Shown here piece by piece: positions 46,113 through 58,644 of a stretch of 64,000 nt of DNA. The DNA comes from Cannabis sativa. Taxonomy: Eukaryota; Streptophyta; Magnoliopsida; Rosales; Cannabaceae. The stretch lies in the NCBI RefSeq assembly GCF_029168945.1, contig NC_083602.1, positions 88,608,027 through 88,672,026 on the forward strand, written 5' to 3'. Position 1 is the first letter of the stretch. Every line of letters begins with the position of its first letter. Below the pieces are notes generated by a model, which saw nothing but the letters and a program-made list of their open reading frames with translations, ran no database searches and was not told where the DNA came from. Both the position numbers and the translations under genes were made by a program.

Positions 46113-46867
46113 TAATTACGTACCCCTTCTGATCTATGATCGATCGATTAATTAATTAACTACTATATTTGTATGTGTGGTTGTATCATTTATATATATA
46201 GAGAGAGTTAATATTATTCTTTCCTTGGCGCACGATCAAAAAAAAAAAAGTGAAATATTATTCTTAATCTTCATAATGTGTTAGAGGTATATAAAAGGTA
46301 GTATAATAATATATTTGTTTGTATATGTACAAAATGAGATGTTATGATGATGAGTTTCCTTGACTTTCACTTTATACCCTTTAATTTCTTGCCTTATTAT
46401 ATTTTATCGATGATTGTTATTGTGCACTAATAATATTCAATATCTTTTATAAATAGCACCGTACAATTAATTATTAATATTTTTGATAAGTAATTACAGC
46501 AATAACAATATGTATGACACTGAAAAAAGTGTTAGACACGTAGTTCCTTTTAATAATTTTTTATTTTATTATATATAGATGGTGTGAAGGTATATTAATG
46601 TATGTTATTACGGCAAGGCATAATAATAATTAATTAAGCCGTAATAATCACTCCCTTCACATATATCTTGATCATCTCTTTCGGTTACATAAAGCTAGAG
46701 ATTCTATCACCTTTTTCATATTATTAAATACACTGCACATTTCTTTTCTTCTCAATATTGCCTTAAATTGAGCTTAAGAAATATTCCTAAGCTTCATCCA
46801 TACTTTATATTTTGCTGCAGTACTAGCTATATTAATACTAATCCTTATGGACTATGATATGTATGCA
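46113..46867. promoter_or_regulatory. Upstream region of the ATS3-like gene
   Basis: On the minus strand the TATA-like stretch is about 75-85 bp before the ATG. A GATCGATCGATTAATTAATT palindromic block lies at about 46138-46158. No other gene. Confidence 0.4.
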
Positions 46868-47111
46868 CAGGGGCGGACTCACATTGTATATATATATATA
46901 TATATGATATGTATATATATTTTAATTAGTTACAACATATATTTGTATTAAAAGATGATATTTATAGACATAATAGTAATCTTGGTGTAATGGTTAAGGT
47001 AGTTGGTAAATAGGTTAGTGGGTAAAGGTTCAAATCCCACTAATTACACTTTATATTTTCTTTTTAAATTTATTTACGCCCCCCTCACTTTCAATTCTGG
47101 GTCCGCCACTG
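46868..47111. mobile_element. hAT-like MITE with 8-bp duplication and an internal tRNA-like segment
   Basis: Flanked by TGTATGCA on both sides (46860-46867, 47112-47119). The ends are CAGGGGCGGACT and TCCGCCACTG, the CAG(T/G)GGCGGA style of plant hAT elements. 244 bp with no transposase. It encloses the tRNA-like segment. Confidence 0.87.
46979..47048 (+). repeat. tRNA-like A-box/B-box segment inside the hAT MITE
   Basis: TTGGTGTAATGGTTAAGGTA resembles the D-arm/A-box of tRNAs. About 45 bp later AGGTTCAAATCCCACT is an excellent T-arm/B-box with a GTGGG...CCCAC stem. The acceptor parts do not pair, so it is not a functional tRNA. Confidence 0.65.
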
Positions 47112-47119
47112 TGTATGCA

Positions 47120-47309
47120 ATTGAAAATATTGTCTTGTTATATATACTATACTCATTTAGTTTCTTCTATTTGCGTTAAATTGAGCCTAAGTATTTCCTA
47201 AGCTTGATTCACACGTTAGAGTTTGTAAGGAAATTCCAATTAATACACTTCTCTAAACTAGAGAATCATGATTAAGGATACGAACCTTGTCTCCTTCTTA
47301 GTTCTTACA
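47120..47309. other. Spacer
   Basis: AT-rich; no feature. Confidence 0.4.
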
Positions 47310-47790
47310 ATACAAAAAATGAAATTTTTGCCAATGTATTTTTATATGGGCAAAAACTAAGTATTATGCTGGTAAAATAAAATTCATTTTTGTCAGTATA
47401 TTTTTGCACTGACAAATTCGAGTTGGTATTGAAAATTTTACCAGCACAAAATAAAAAATGTTAGCAAAAATGATTTTTTCCAGTTCATAAATACACTGGT
47501 AAAAGTTAGATTTTTACCAGCACAAAACTTTTACCAGCACAATTATGCACGAGTAAAAGTCTAACTTTTGGCAGCAAAAATATGTGTTGGGAAAAGTCTT
47601 ACTTTTACTAGCATAATAACGCGTTGGGAAAAGTTTTAACTTTTGCCAGTAAAAATATACACTGGAAAATTAAAGTCTTATTTTTACCAATAAATTAACA
47701 CGCTGAAAAAAGTCACTTTTAATAGATTGATATTTGACTTTTGCTAACGCAATAATGAGCCGGTAAAACTTTGTAATTTAATTTTTTATT
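47310..47790. mobile_element. CACTA-like element fragment with TTTTGCCAGCAC repeats
   Basis: It begins near TACAAAAAATGAAATTTTTGCC. Variants of TTTTACCAGCACAAAA and GCGTTGGGAAAAGTTTTAAC recur about every 45-50 bp, in the same style as the split element at 28503/43466. No opposite TIR or transposase found. Confidence 0.5.
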
Positions 47791-48449
47791 TAATATTAGT
47801 AAAATAATACGTGCTCCACACGTAAACCACTCACAAAAAAAATATAAAATACAATATTTATATTATATATTTTATAAAAATAATTATAGTATTAAGATAT
47901 GTATTATAAATAATTATATTATTTTAATTATTATACAAAAATTATTATTTTACTAATTTTTTTTATAATTATTAATAATATTTATGCATAAATTATAATA
48001 TATGTATATTATTTTCATAATTAATACAAATATAATTATTTATATTGATTTATGTAATTTTTAGCTAATATAATAATTATTCATAAGAATTAAAATATAT
48101 TATTATAATTATATAAGAAAATCTACTAATTTTTATAATTAATGATAATATCTATGATTAATTATAATATATGTGTATTGTATTATATGATGATTTATAT
48201 AATGATTTGTTGGATAATTATTGGCTAATATATAATTATAAAAAGAAATTAATTGAAAACAAAAAAAAATATATAAAAATATAATGTGATTTATATTGAA
48301 CTAAGGTTGAAAAAGTAATTTAATATGTAAAGCCTAAAAATTATTGACACTTTTATATAGTTATAAATTATTTAATTTTAATTTTTATCAATTATTTTAA
48401 ATTAAAAAACATGAAAGCTTAATTATAAAATTATACAATAAAACATAAT
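47791..48449. other. AT-rich sequence
   Basis: Almost wholly A/T with TATTATAATTAT-type words; no feature. Confidence 0.5.
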
Positions 48450-48880
48450 TTTTAATACTTGTTGGCTCTTAAAGCACTAGGGCATAGTGGGCAATGATGC
48501 GGTCAATACTTGTTGATGCGGTTGTTTATCAACTAATCTAAGAAGATCGTAAGGGCTATGCTGAATCAAGTAGGCTAAATAAAACTACAAAAAATAAATA
48601 AGGACACTAGGCTTTATAGTAGTTCACCCCACATATTGTTATGGTAATGTGGCTACGTCTACTTTATCTTTTATTAATCAATTCCAACAGTAGAGTTATA
48701 TTTTTAAGAGTGTGTGGAGATTAGTACAAATAGAGATTTCTAGGTAAAATCTATATCAAAGTTTATGAATATAAGGTTCATGGGAGACCCAATACTCATA
48801 AACTTGATAATGGTGGTTGTAAGATTCTTGGAAACATTACACCAATAAAAATAAGAATAAATAATGGTTTCTTCTTCTTA
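48450..48880. repeat. Unclassified dispersed repeat interrupted by the Gypsy element
   Basis: AGTAGTTCACCCCACATATT followed by a GTGGCTACGTCTACTTT-like phrase, and on the far side of the Gypsy insertion CAGTCCCTAAACCCTAGCCT then TATAGGCCTAAGA, resemble LTR-like repeats of other plants. The Gypsy target duplication GTAAA (48881-48885 / 58326-58330) marks the cut. Confidence 0.35.
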
Positions 48881-48885
48881 GTAAA

Positions 48886-51117
48886 TGTAACACCCTAACT
48901 AACTTAGGCGTATTACGTGATTTTTAAACACACTGTGCAGCTCGTTGCTAATCAACGAGGTTTATGGAAAAACGTGATTAATTAAAATTTTGCTTTTTCA
49001 TTAAACTTATAAACCATTTTGCAAAAAGTCTCGGGATCCCGATTTATAAAAATATTTACAAACTTTTTATCTGTTCAACTTTTACATCAAAATGAAAGTC
49101 GTCTAACGACAGTTACAAAAATCTCAGCCCTGCTGTCCCGAGGATCGTACGCTCCAGGCCTAACCGCCCCGACATGTACAATCTCAAATGCTCGGTCACG
49201 GTCCATCAGCTACAGCCTTGCCTTTACCTACACATGAACATAAACTGTGAGTCGACAGACTCAGTAAGAAAAGCATAATAATATCATACATAAAACTGAC
49301 TGCCGTGTCCAACACGATACTGAGTCCCGCTACTGCCATGTCCAACATGGTGCGAGCACTTCTTGCCATGTCCAACATGGTACTGAGTTTTGAACGTTCA
49401 GGGGACGGTACTATTGACAAGTATCCTCCTGATCGGTCGAACCGGTCATACTCCGGCTGCTGGTCATACTCCAGCCTGTACCGACGGGATAGGTCAATAG
49501 CACTGAACCACCAACCAGTGTCAGCCTGATCGGTCGAACCGGTCATACTCCGGCTGCTGGTCATACTCCAGCCTGTACCGACGTGACAGGGTTGGGTGGT
49601 TCGAAGCCTAAATACATATCTAATGTAATCTAACAGGCTTCCTACATGCACGCTAAACATGTAATCTACATATGCATACTGTTATACTAATCTTACCTGG
49701 ATTCCGATTTCAGGTGTGCCGGTCAACCTGACTGGAACTGAAGCTGAACGGCGGATTACTGGCTCCTAAACCATAAAAATCACAACGCTATAAGTGACAC
49801 GCTAAATCACTTCCCGGGGACTAAAACTTGAAACTAAAAGTTTCCCTATCGATAAAAAGCATGGCAATACCCCTAAAAACCCAAAAACGAGGAAAACTAG
49901 GGTTCTGAAAAATCCCCAACCGGCAGACCGGTTGCCTAACCGGAATCGGTTCGGGAAAATTCGGGACCCCATCCGGAATCGGATGCTCAGCCGAATCGGT
50001 TCCTCGCAGGCAGCAACCTAAAAATCTCCTAACTTGACCAATTCGAACCCAATTGATCCCAAACTTTCCAGACCTGCTCTATAGGTCCCAAATAACAATT
50101 CTAGAGCATCAAACCTACCCAGAAATCACACACACGAAATTCACCATTAAAGACCAAGCTTTGAGTTCAAGAACTCAAACTTGGTTAAATCCACTAACAT
50201 GCACCCTAGCCTAGTTAATTCTACTTAACTAAGCATATAATCACCTCTGAAAACATACAGAAACACCCAGCAACTTCACAGCAACATATTCACACATTTT
50301 CCTTCCAAAATTCATATTTTTGCAAAGAAAACTCAAGGTTTTAACAATCTAACCTACATGCTTCTAACATAGCTTAAATCATTTCAATTTAACATGCTTA
50401 CATCACAACAATTAACCACAGAATCACAGCAACAACAATATATCCAAAACATGCATGCATTTCATTAAATTTACTCAAAACTCAAGAAAACACAAAAGGA
50501 AGTTCTAAGAGATCACACCTTGATTAGATTACACAAAGATGAGATGGAAATCACAAGAATTGGAGGAGAAAAATCCTTGCCCTAGCTGCCAAGCCTTGGC
50601 CGAAAAGAGGGAGAAGGAGAGAGCTTTGGGTGTTTGAAAATTTCTTAAAAATTTGACTAAGTGTTGCATGCTTGAGAAAAGGGGAAATATAAATCACATT
50701 TATTCATTTATTTCAGCCAACATTTAATAAAATAAACACTTATTTTTCCATTAATAAATCACATAAAACAAAACACTAATGGGGCAAAAAGACCATTTTG
50801 CCCCTCCACCATAAAACCACATAATTCATACTAAAGGGGTATTTTTGGGACATTCTAAATTCCCGGCCATTCCCGACATTCCCAATGTCTAAAACCCGTC
50901 CCCAAAATACTAACATACTAAGTTGTGATTTCTACTGAGCCAAACGCCGCGTTCCAAAATACGGACACGGAAATGCGAAATATAAAAGCGCCGATGACAT
51001 AATTATGCATATCTGAATTCCATAAATATCCATGATAAATTATTTAAATAGCTATAAATAATTTCCTGATTAACATAAATAACTGCTAATTTCCAAATTA
51101 ACTAAGCGGGCTTTACA
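48886..51117 (-). repeat. 3' LTR of the Gypsy element
   Basis: 2,232 bp. It contains short subrepeats: CCATGTCCAACATGG units (49330-49385) and two copies of TCGGTCGAACCGGTCATACT. It differs from the other LTR mainly at CG sites. Confidence 0.93.
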
Positions 51118-51118
51118 A

Positions 51119-51865
51119 CTATTCCCCCCTTAAAAGGATTTCGTCCCCGAAATCTAACCTGAATAACTCTGGATATTGAGCTCGCATATCTGATTCTAGC
51201 TCCCAGGTGGCTTCTTCCACCTTACTGTTTCTCCAGAGAACCTTGACCAACGCTATGGTCTTATTCCGAAGGACTTTATCCTTTCTATCCGGGATACCGC
51301 CTTTAGTACATTCCTCATAAGACATATCTGACTGAAGCTGAAGGCTCTCATAACTGAGTATATGAGAGGGGTCTGAAACGTATTTTCTCAACATTGAGAC
51401 ATGAAATACGTTGTGCACTGCTGATAACGCTGGAGGCAATGCTAACCGATATGCCACTTGACCTATCTTCTCGAGAATCTCGAAAGGTCCTGTAAATCTA
51501 GGGCATAACTTGCCTCTTTTCCCGAAACGTTTAATCCCCTTCATCGGAGATACTCGCAAAAACACATGGTCCCCTACTCGGAACTCGACATCTCGACGTT
51601 TCGGATCTGCGTAACTCTTCTGTCTGCTCTGGGAGGCAAGCATTCTAGCTTTAATCTTCTCTATTGCCTCATTGGTCCGCTGAACTGACTCCGGACCTAG
51701 GTATTTCCTCTCCCCTGTCTCATCCCAGTGGATAGGGGATCTGCACTTCCTACCGTACAACAGTTCATAGGGTGCCATCCCTATCGTACTCTGATAACTG
51801 TTGTTGTATGAAAACTCTATTAACGGTAGGTATTTACTCCATGAACCCTCAAAAGTCCATAACAC
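51119..51865 (-). CDS. Gypsy integrase C-terminus with chromodomain-like tail
   Basis: It continues the integrase after the homopolymer break: [40 protein letters not shown], then the GPY/F region ([33 protein letters not shown]). The tail [20 protein letters not shown] resembles the end of a chromodomain, used by chromoviruses to target heterochromatin. The stop lies against the polypurine tract. Confidence 0.9.
   Translation of the reverse strand: MLWTFEGSWSKYLPLIEFSYNNSYQSTIGMAPYELLYGRKCRSPIHWDETGERKYLGPESVQRTNEAIEKIKARMLASQSRQKSYADPKRRDVEFRVGDHVFLRVSPMKGIKRFGKRGKLCPRFTGPFEILEKIGQVAYRLALPPALSAVHNVFHVSMLRKYVSDPSHILSYESLQLQSDMSYEECTKGGIPDRKDKVLRNKTIALVKVLWRNSKVEEATWELESDMRAQYPELFRLDFGDEILLRGE
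51122..51136 (-). other. Polypurine tract of the Gypsy element
   Basis: On the minus strand TTTTAAGGGGGGAAT-like purine sequence directly before TGTAAAGC of the 3' LTR. It overlaps the last codons of pol, whose TAG is at 51119-51121. Confidence 0.7.
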
Positions 51866-53537
51866 AGGCTCTCAGCATATCCTCCAATATCTGAATTGTC
51901 CTTTCGGACTGACCATCTGTCTGAGGATGAAATGCTGTACTAAATTTTAGTTTCGTACCCATTGCCCGTTGCAAACTTTGCCAAAATTTGGAGGTGAATT
52001 TCGGATCCCTGTCCGAAACTATAGACTTCGGTACCCCGTGAAGTCTCACTATTTCCCTGACGTATAACTCTGCCAACTGATCCACTGTAAATGTTGTTCT
52101 GACCGGCAGAAAATGAGCAGATTTCGTAAATCGGTCCACCACTACCCAGATGGAATCATACATACCCGTGGTCCTAGGTAACCCGACCACAAAATCCATC
52201 GTAATATCCTCCCATTTCCACTCTGGTAGGGTTAGAGGCTGCAACAACCCTGCTGGTCTCTGATGTTCAGCCTTGATCTGCTGACACGTGAGGCATCTCG
52301 AAACGAATTCTACCAAATTCTTCTTCATACCGCTCCACCAGAAGTACGGTTTTAAATCTTGGTACATCTTGGTGGTGCCGGGATGCAGAGAATACGGGGT
52401 AGAATGAGCCTCCTCAAAGATCTCGTTCCTCAAGTCCACACTGCTCGGGACACAAACCCTGGCTTTATACAAAAGCATTCCACTGCCTGACACTGAAAAG
52501 TCTTTGGCCTGACCAGCCAATACCTCATCTCGGATCTTCACTAACTCCGGATCTGTCGTCTGAGCAACATTTATTCTTTCTAACAGATCAGATTGCAGCG
52601 TTAAGTTGTGAAGCTGACCTACCACAAACTCAATGCTGGATCTAACCATATCCTCTGCTAGCTGGGGTGAGATCTGAACCATGCTAGCCACTTGCCCGGG
52701 ACCCTTTCTGCTCAGGGCATCGGCCACAACATTGGCTTTCCCGGGATGGTAAAGGATCTCACAATCATAGTCCTTCACTAATTCCAACCAACGCCTTTGT
52801 CTCATGTTCAAATCTTTCTGAGTAAAGAAATACTTGAGACTTTTATGGTCGGTATAGATCTCGCACTTCTCACCATACAAGTAATGCCGCCAAATCTTCA
52901 GTGCAAAAACCACTGCGGCCAATTCTAAATCATGAGTCGGGTATCGCTGTTCATAATCCTTTAACTGACGGGAGGCATAAGCGATAACCCGATCGGCTTG
53001 CATCAATACGCACCCCAAACCCTGTTTGGATGCGTCACAGTAGACTACGAACTTTTCCTCGTCCGAAGGCAAAGCTAGTACCGGAGCAGTAATCAATCTC
53101 TGTTTCAGCTCCTGAAAACTAGCTTCGCATTTATCTGACCAGATAAATCGCTGATTCTTCTTTGTAAGCTCGGTTAGGGGCATTGAAATTTTGGAGAACC
53201 CCTCCACGAACCTACGGTAGTACCCAGCTAATCCCAAGAAGCTTCTGATCTCTGTCACTGTCTTCGGTCTCGGCCAATCCCTGACGGATTCGATCTTCCC
53301 GGGATCCACCTTGATCCCATCTTTACTCACAATGTGCCCTAGGAAGGACACCTGAGACAGCCAGAACTCACATTTCTTGAACTTGGCGTAGAGTCTATGT
53401 TCTCGAAGTCGTTGCAGTACCATCTGAAGATGTAACTCATGCTCCTCTTCTGACTGAGAGTACACGAGGATGTCGTCGATAAACACAATCACACAGGTAT
53501 CGAGGAAATCCTTGAATACTCTATTCATCAGGTCCAT
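51849..53537 (-). CDS. Gypsy reverse transcriptase (catalytic), RNase H and integrase part
   Basis: [10 protein letters not shown] is the RT active site (usual Y/FxDD), followed by [20 protein letters not shown]. RNase [50 protein letters not shown], and VVADALSRK at the end. Integrase zinc site: HPGTTKMYQ ... [11 protein letters not shown]; core: [38 protein letters not shown] and [20 protein letters not shown]. It ends at an out-of-frame TGA after a T4 run. Confidence 0.93.
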   Translation of the reverse strand: MDLMNRVFKDFLDTCVIVFIDDILVYSQSEEEHELHLQMVLQRLREHRLYAKFKKCEFWLSQVSFLGHIVSKDGIKVDPGKIESVRDWPRPKTVTEIRSFLGLAGYYRRFVEGFSKISMPLTELTKKNQRFIWSDKCEASFQELKQRLITAPVLALPSDEEKFVVYCDASKQGLGCVLMQADRVIAYASRQLKDYEQRYPTHDLELAAVVFALKIWRHYLYGEKCEIYTDHKSLKYFFTQKDLNMRQRRWLELVKDYDCEILYHPGKANVVADALSRKGPGQVASMVQISPQLAEDMVRSSIEFVVGQLHNLTLQSDLLERINVAQTTDPELVKIRDEVLAGQAKDFSVSGSGMLLYKARVCVPSSVDLRNEIFEEAHSTPYSLHPGTTKMYQDLKPYFWWSGMKKNLVEFVSRCLTCQQIKAEHQRPAGLLQPLTLPEWKWEDITMDFVVGLPRTTGMYDSIWVVVDRFTKSAHFLPVRTTFTVDQLAELYVREIVRLHGVPKSIVSDRDPKFTSKFWQSLQRAMGTKLKFSTAFHPQTDGQSERTIQILEDMLRACVMDF

Positions 53538-54724
53538 GAATCTTTGCGGGGAGCATTGGTTAGTCTGAATGACATAACCAGGAACTCGTAGTGTCCATAC
53601 CTAGTGCGGAAAGCCGTCTTTGGAATGTCCTCCTCTCGGATTCTCAACTGATGATAACCCGAACGGAGATCAATCTTAGAAAAGACCGTCTTCCCCTGAA
53701 GCTGATCGAACAAGTCATCGATCCTAGGTAATGGATATTTATTCTTCACCGTCAACTTGTTCAACTCTCTGTAGTCGATGCACATCCTCATAGATCCATC
53801 CTTCTTCTTCACGAACAAAACCGGGGCTCCCCAAGGTGACACACTGGGCCGAATGAACCCTATGTCAAGCAACCCCTGGAGCTGAATCTTTAACTCCTTA
53901 AGTTCAGCTGGAGCCATCCTATACGGGGCTTTAGAAACCGGATCCACCCTTGGTGCCAAGTCAATCACGAAGTCAATCTCCCTCTGAGGTGGTAACCCTG
54001 GAAGTTCTTCGGGAAAAACGTCCAAAAATTCCCGAACCACACTGATGTCCTTTGGCCGAATGGTGTCTGGCCGAGTGGTGTCCACCACCACGGCCAGAAA
54101 CCCTAAGCACCCACCGTGCAATAATTCTCTCGCTGACATAGCCGAGATCACCGGGATCCGAGATCCCTGAACCGAACCCACAAATACGAACGGTTCTTCA
54201 CTTTCCGGTTGGAAGACCACCATCTTCCTCTTACAGTCAATGCTCGCCGAATATTTAGATAGGAAATCCATTCCTAAAATAATATCAAATTCGACTAAGC
54301 TCATCTCTATCAGATCAGCGCTTAACTCTCTACCATCTATCCTGATCGGCATAGACCTAATCCACCTATTGGAGATAACCAATTCTCCGCCAGGTAACAG
54401 GGTTCCAAACCCTGACTCATATCTATCAAAGGGTCTACCCAACTTACTAAAGACTCTGGCCGCCACATAAGAACGTGTAGCCCCAGAATCAAACAGCACT
54501 GAATAAAGCGAGTCGTTAATAAGAATCTGACTGTAACAACCGATGGTGGCATACGCATCGGCTGCGTGATCGCGAATACCCTGGCTGGAGTGGGCATCGC
54601 TGGAGCTCTCGGTGCCTCTGGCCGGAGCTGGGGACATTCCCTCTTGAAGTGCCCGGGCATGCCACAATGGAAGCATCCCTGCCCCTTGCACTCTCCCCGG
54701 TGGTGCCTCTTGCAGATAGGGCAC
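53528..54724 (-). CDS. Gypsy protease and N-terminal reverse transcriptase part
   Basis: The start of this frame is out-of-frame gag. True coding begins near [16 protein letters not shown]. The protease has [12 protein letters not shown] (DSGA intact) and [11 protein letters not shown]. The RT N-terminal half follows: [72 protein letters not shown] and [17 protein letters not shown]. The frame breaks at about 53550, within the block preceding the catalytic motif. Confidence 0.92.
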   Translation of the reverse strand: MPYLQEAPPGRVQGAGMLPLWHARALQEGMSPAPARGTESSSDAHSSQGIRDHAADAYATIGCYSQILINDSLYSVLFDSGATRSYVAARVFSKLGRPFDRYESGFGTLLPGGELVISNRWIRSMPIRIDGRELSADLIEMSLVEFDIILGMDFLSKYSASIDCKRKMVVFQPESEEPFVFVGSVQGSRIPVISAMSARELLHGGCLGFLAVVVDTTRPDTIRPKDISVVREFLDVFPEELPGLPPQREIDFVIDLAPRVDPVSKAPYRMAPAELKELKIQLQGLLDIGFIRPSVSPWGAPVLFVKKKDGSMRMCIDYRELNKLTVKNKYPLPRIDDLFDQLQGKTVFSKIDLRSGYHQLRIREEDIPKTAFRTRYGHYEFLVMSFRLTNAPRKDSWT

Positions 54725-55807
54725 TCGGGGTAGGAGAATCGGGCCTCATTACCACCAGGACGACTCCCTCTGTTCTGGTTCCCCCGGAACCTCTTGTTCT
54801 GACTCGAGCCGCGGAAGCAGTGGGTGCCCTCTTCCTCTGATCAATGGCCGAACCACTACTCCCCCTGCTGAAGCCTGATGCAGGAGGGGTAGGAGCTCCG
54901 CCACCAACCGGAGTACTGGCTGAATCTGACATGCACCCCACTGCGCCCTCAGCTCGCAGTGCCTTCTCCACCATCTGAGCGTAGGTGGTGCTGTCGTCAG
55001 TGGTAATCATCAGGTCATGCCTGATCTTGGGATTCAACCCGTCCAGATACTTCTCCTTCCTGCTGAAGTCGGTCGGCACAATTCCCGAGGCTAACCTCGC
55101 CAACCGGTCAAACTGAGTAGTATACTCAGTGACACTCATGTTCTCCCGCTGGGTCAGGTGAACGAATTCCTTTCTCTTGGCGCTTCTAACCGCCTCGTTG
55201 TAGTATTTCGCGTTGAAGAGTTCTTGGAACCTCTCCCAAGTCATGGTGGTGACGTCATGGATCTGAGACACCATGTCCCACCATACCAGGGCGTCCTCAC
55301 AGGCCCGAAATGTGGCGCACACCACTCTGTCATTACCGGTGACACCCATGAAGTTCAAGATTCGGGTAATCACCGTCAGCCACTGCTCGGCTTTCGACAC
55401 ATCTGGACCTCCCAGGAATACCGGAGGTGCTTGCTTCCGGAACCGCTCATATAAAGGTTCCAATCTGTGGGCCGCCACTACCATCTCGGCCTGGGCAGCA
55501 GGGGCAGGTGCCGCTGGAACTACTGGCACTGGAACTGCAGGAGCACCCTGCTGTCTCAACCTCTGAATCTCGAGGTCTTGTTCTTCGATCCGGGCTTGCA
55601 TCTCCGCAAACCGCAACTCCCAGTTCGGGGCTCCCTGATTGGCTGGGGGAGCACAGGCGGCTGTGGCGGGTTCTCATCACCCCGACCACGAGCCCTGCCT
55701 CGGGGACCTCTACCTCGGCCCCTAGCAGGTGGGGGAAACCGAGCTCCCTCTCCCTGATTCGACCCCACGGAGTTGCCTCGACTCCTGGTAGTCCGCCTGG
55801 CGTCCAT
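54516..55807 (-). CDS. Gypsy gag (capsid) part
   Basis: The first frame (55807 to about 55600) starts [13 protein letters not shown] with an Arg/Gly-rich stretch. After a frameshift the next frame has a coiled-coil-like [18 protein letters not shown], then the retrotransposon gag domain: [67 protein letters not shown] and [15 protein letters not shown] further frame holds the zinc-knuckle end MPGHFKREC. Gag packages the RNA. Confidence 0.88.
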
Positions 55808-56075
55808 CTAGTTAGAACCGCCTGCGAAACCAAGAGTTGGCATATCAGGTCGTATTCAAGGCGAGCTTACTAATGCCGCTTAATTTGGAAATTAGAAATG
55901 AAACATGCGCCTACTCTACTATCAGGCTACTAACATGCTTCCTAACAGGCTTTTCTTTTTCATAACTGAATAAAATAAACTACTAAAGCAATAAAGGCTT
56001 GCGGAACCGAGTGAACCGAGCTAGCTGCGATGATGATTGTACATGTCGTGACGATCTTCGGAAGACAACCTGGCG

Positions 56076-56087
56076 GCTCTGATACCA
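56076..56087 (-). other. Primer-binding site of the Gypsy element
   Basis: TGGTATCAGAGC on the minus strand, three bases from the 5' LTR. Confidence 0.9.
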
Positions 56088-56090
56088 AAT

Positions 56091-58325
56091 TGTAACACCC
56101 TAACTAACTTAGGCGTATTACGTGATTTTTAAACACACTGTGCAGCTCGTTGCTAATCAACGAGGTTTATGGAAAAACGTGATTAATTAAAATTTTGCTT
56201 TTTCATTAAACTTATAAACCATTTTGCAAAAAGTCTCGGGATCCCGATTTATAAAAATATTTACAAACTTTTTATCTGTTCAACTTTTACATCAAAATGA
56301 AAGTCGTCTAATGACAGTTACAAAAATCTCAGCCCTGCTGTCCCGAGGATCGTACGCTCCAGGCCTAACCGCCCCGACATGTACAATCTCAAATGCTCGG
56401 TCACGGTCCATCAGCAACAGCCTTGCCTTTACCTACACATGAACATAAACTGTGAGTCAACAGACTCGATGAAAAGCATAATAATATCATACATAAAGCC
56501 GACCGCCGTGTCCAACACGATGCGAGTCCCGCTACGCCATGTCCAACATGGTGCCGAGCACTACCGCCATGTCCAACATGGTACCGAGTTTTGAACGTTC
56601 GGGGGACGGTACTATTGACAAGTATCCTCACGATCGGTCGAGCCGGTCATACTCATTCTTGGTCATACTCCGGCTGTACCGACGGGATAGGTCAATAGCC
56701 TTTGAACCACCAACCGGTGTCGGCTGATCGGTCGAGCCGGTCATACTCCGTGCTGGTCATACTCCGGCTGTACCGACGTGACGGGGTTGGGTGGTTCGAA
56801 GCCTAAATACATATCTAATGTAATCTAACGGGCTTCCTACATGCACGCTAAACATGTAATCTACATATGCATCTTGTTATACTAATCTTACACGGATTAG
56901 ATTTCAGGTGTGCTTAGGTCAACATTTGGAACTGAAGCTGAACGGCGGATTACTGGCTCCTAAACCATAAAAATCACAACGCTATAAGTGACACGCTAAA
57001 TCACTTCCCGGGGACTAAAACTTGAAACTAAAAGTTTCCCTATCGATAAAAAGCATGGCAATACCCCTAAAAACCCAAAAACGAGGAAAACTAGGGTTCT
57101 GAAAAATCCCCAACCGGCAGACCGGTTGCCCAACCGGAATTCCGGTTCTGGGAAAATTCAGGACCCCATCCGGAATTCCGGATGCTCAACCGGAATTCCG
57201 GTTCCTCGCAGGCAGCAACCTAAAAATCTCCTAACTTGACCAATTCGAACCCAATTGATCCCAAACTTTCCAGACCTGCTCTATAGGTCCCAAATAACAA
57301 TTCTAGAGCATCAAACCTACCCAGAAATCACACACACGAAATTCACCATTAAAGACCAAGCTTTGAGTTCAAGAACTCAAACTTGGTTAAATCCACTAAC
57401 ATGCACCCTAGCCTAGTTAATTCTACTTAACTAAGCATATAATCACCTCTGAAAACATACAGAAACACCCAGCAACTTCACAGCAACATATTCACACATT
57501 TTCCTTCCAAAATTCATATTTTTGCAAAGAAAACTCAAGGCTTTAACAATCTAACCTACATGCTTCTAACATAGCTTAATTCATTTCAATTTAACATGCT
57601 TACATCACAACAATTAACCACAGAATCACAGCAACAACAATATATCCAAAACATGCATGCGTTTCATTAAATTTACTCAAAACTCAAGAAAACACACAAG
57701 GAAGTTCTAAGAGATCACACCTTGATTAGATTACACAAAGATGAGATGGAAATCACAAGAATTGGAGGAGAAAAATCCCTGCCCTAGCTGCCAAGCCTTG
57801 GCCGAAAAGAGGGAGAAGGAGAGAGCTTTGAGTGTTTGAAAATTTCTTAAAAATTTGACTAAGTGTTGCATGCTTGAGAAAAGGGGAAAATATAAATCAC
57901 ATTTATTCATTTATTTCAGCCAACATTTAATAAAATAAACACTTATTTTTTTCATTTAATAAATCACATAAAACAAAACACTAATGGGGCAAAAAGACCA
58001 TTTTGCCCCTCCACCATAAAACCATGAAAATCATACTAAAGGGGTATTTTTGGGACATTCAAAATTCCCGGCCATTCCCGACATTCCCAATGTCTAAAAC
58101 CCGTCCCCAAAATACTAACATACTAAGTTGTGATTTCTACTGAGCCAAACGCCGCGTTCCAAAATACCGGACACCGGAAATGCGAAATATAAAAACTGCT
58201 GATGACATAATTATGCATATCTGAATTCCATAAATATCCATGATAAATTATTTAAATAGCTATAAATAATTTCCTGATTAACATAAATAACTGCTAATTT
58301 CCAAATTAACTAAGCGGGCTTTACA
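56091..58325 (-). repeat. 5' LTR of the Gypsy element
   Basis: 2,235 bp with the same layout as the 3' LTR, including CCATGTCCAACATGG units (56536-56582). The promoter is expected here on the minus strand. Confidence 0.93.
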
Positions 58326-58330
58326 GTAAA

Positions 58331-58644
58331 TGTGTATGTCAGTGGCGATGGAATAATGGATGGTGTGATCTAGAATTCTAGAAGGCAGTCCCTAAACCCT
58401 AGCCTATAATTATATATATAGGCCTAAGATTTGTTAGTTATCCTCCACACGTCAAGGTATCTCACTTCAAAATCTTTATGTTAATACAAAATAATGAATA
58501 ATAAATGTAAATAAATATAAATCTAGGAAAAGATCCCAAATTTATAGGAAAATATCCCACAATTATTGGGATTGTCGTTAAATTTAGTAATTCCTCTATT
58601 GAAGTTCCTTATGTGGCATTTTACTTCACCTTGGGGAATGGAAA
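58331..58644. other. Right part of the repeat cut by the Gypsy element
   Basis: It continues the unclassified repeat at 48450-48880. No gene. Confidence 0.35.

Larger units (their letters stand above)
51119..55807 (-). pseudogene. Gypsy gag-pol polyprotein with several frameshifts
   Basis: Read right to left: ATG near 55807, then gag, zinc knuckle, protease, RT, RNase H, integrase and chromodomain-like tail, with all catalytic motifs present but in different frames. Breaks lie near 55600, 54830, 54565, 53550 and 51853. At least the last is an extra base in a T/A homopolymer (51851-51854). There are few in-frame stops, so either the copy is very young or some breaks are assembly errors. Parts are given separately. 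Confidence 0.9.
48886..58325 (-). mobile_element. Ty3/Gypsy chromovirus-like (probably Tekay) retrotransposon
   Basis: LTRs 48886-51117 and 56091-58325 (2,232 and 2,235 bp), the ends on the plus strand being TGTAACACCC...GGGCTTTACA, flanked by GTAAA on both sides. On the minus strand the primer site TGGTATCAGAGC (56076-56087) follows the 5' LTR and a G-rich polypurine tract (51122-51136) precedes the 3' LTR. Domain order gag, protease, RT, RNase H, integrase is that of Gypsy. A C-terminal tail after the integrase ([17 protein letters not shown]) is chromodomain-like, as in Tekay/Del. It is broken by about five frame changes. Confidence 0.95.

Noticed and set aside
46979..47048. A functional tRNA gene
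   Set aside because: A and B boxes are present but the acceptor stem does not pair and it lies wholly inside an hAT MITE.
54649..55873. Plus-strand frames across the Gypsy gag
   Set aside because: Antisense shadows of the GC-rich gag region.
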